A stretch of DNA of 5,685 nt from an uncultured Bacteroidales bacterium (GTDB lineage Bacteria > Bacteroidota > Bacteroidia > Bacteroidales > WCHB1-69). Of the stretch, positions 5,500 through 5,685 are shown in pieces; positions within the stretch are counted from its first letter, which is position 1, and every line of letters starts with the position of its first letter. Position numbers and translations under genes: made by a program. The stretch spans positions 1-5,685 of the forward strand of contig CAMJPH010000104.1 of NCBI GenBank assembly GCA_946407715.1. The letters are read 5' to 3'. A model generated the notes under the pieces. It worked only from the letters and a program-made list of their open reading frames with translations. It ran no database searches and was not told where the DNA came from.

Positions 5500-5507
5500 C
5501 AAAGATA
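5500..5507 (-). promoter_or_regulatory. -7 promoter box for the 47-aa ORF
   Basis: TATCTTTG on the minus strand fits TAnnTTTG and lies 19 bp before the ATG at 5480. This is about the same spacing as the galM-fusion promoter, although the flanking DNA is otherwise different. No clear -33 element is visible. Confidence 0.45.
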
Positions 5508-5527
5508 GCATTTTTCAGAAACCAGAA

Positions 5528-5635
5528 TATGAATTATTTGGACACAATTCGCCAATAATCTTTGTCCATATAAACAAATATTATGATTCATTTAGACAAA
5601 TAATATACTTAGAACTTGTCCATATAAAGAAAAAA
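5528..5635. repeat. Two 54-bp tandem units with TGGACA/TGTCCA half-sites
   Basis: Unit 1 (5528-5581) and unit 2 (5582-5635) share their ends but not their middles. Each starts with TATGA and ATTT(G/A)GACA and continues to TTGTCCATATAAA, which is exact in both (5562-5574 and 5616-5628). Within each unit the two half-sites face each other (TGGACA at 5539 and TGTCCA at 5563; TAGACA at 5593 and TGTCCA at 5617) with starts 24 bp apart. This conserved-ends, variable-middle pattern suggests protein binding sites rather than a plain duplication. The last TGTCCA overlaps the putative -33 region of the promoter for the gene starting at 5670. Confidence 0.6.
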
Positions 5636-5646
5636 ATGTATCTTTG
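5615..5646 (+). promoter_or_regulatory. Promoter of the gene starting at 5670
   Basis: CTTG (5615-5618, one mismatch to TTTG), 20 bp, then TATCTTTG (5639-5646) gives nearly the full Bacteroidetes consensus TTTG-N19-21-TAnnTTTG. The ATG follows 23 bp later. The -33 box sits on the second TGTCCA half-site, so a protein bound there would block or modify transcription. Confidence 0.6.
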
Positions 5647-5669
5647 CGGACAATTTCAAATAGTTGATT

Positions 5670-5685
5670 ATGCAGCAAATTATTG
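5670..5685 (+). CDS. 5' end of a gene running off the window
   Basis: Only ATG CAG CAA ATT ATT G is present, reading MQQII before the edge. The call rests on the promoter at 5615-5646 and correct spacing. MQQII with a following G-starting codon would fit the start of Bacteroidales AAA-type ATPases that begin with an 'II-GR' motif, but five codons cannot establish this. Confidence 0.45.

Noticed and set aside
5528..5635. CRISPR array
   Set aside because: Only two units with imperfect repeats, facing half-sites and a promoter embedded; no spacer-repeat regularity and no cas genes.

Overview
The window looks like an accessory stretch of a Bacteroidales (gut Bacteroidetes) chromosome. The clues are several promoter -7 boxes of the form TAnnTTTG, few clear Shine-Dalgarno sequences, a lipoprotein of the paralogous 'VDLGLPSGLLWA' type that is common in Bacteroides relatives, and moderate GC with AT-rich intergenic DNA. 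No rRNA, tRNA, CRISPR array or transposase is visible.

Layout, left to right. (1) At 31-259 on the minus strand is a remnant of an aldose 1-epimerase (galM) 3' end. It carries a 281-bp internal deletion and a frameshift relative to the intact gene further right. (2) At 420-1109 and 1216-2751 on the plus strand are two exported proteins: a 229-aa lipoprotein and a 511-aa secreted protein of unknown function. They end at a good Rho-independent terminator (2837-2866). (3) At 2869-2973 is a short MITE-like inverted-repeat element abutting the galM stop codon. (4) At 2970-4559 on the minus strand is a full-length aldose 1-epimerase with a complete set of expected catalytic residues. It is fused in frame behind an unusual N-terminal module of about 185 aa with two membrane helices. 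(5) At 4730-5321, divergent from galM, is a two-gene toxin-antitoxin operon: a ribbon-helix-helix-like antitoxin and a RelE/ParE-family toxin overlapping by 11 nt. (6) At 5337-5480 on the minus strand is a 47-codon ORF that is an in-frame deletion derivative of the N-terminal module of the galM fusion. (7) At 5528-5685 are a 54-bp tandem repeat with TGGACA/TGTCCA half-sites, a good promoter, and the first five codons of a gene running off the right edge.

Functionally, the mutarotase would interconvert alpha and beta anomers of galactose or glucose, with the membrane module possibly tethering it to the inner membrane. The toxin-antitoxin pair probably stabilises the region. The most notable aspect is the history: two differently deleted partial copies of the same composite gene, both in the same orientation as the intact copy, flank it on either side. 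Inverted-repeat ends near the galM 3' end suggest duplication or mobile-element activity. I see no convincing new defence or metabolic system; the best novelty candidates are the membrane-mutarotase fusion, its 47-aa derivative and the repeated operator-like DNA at the right end.
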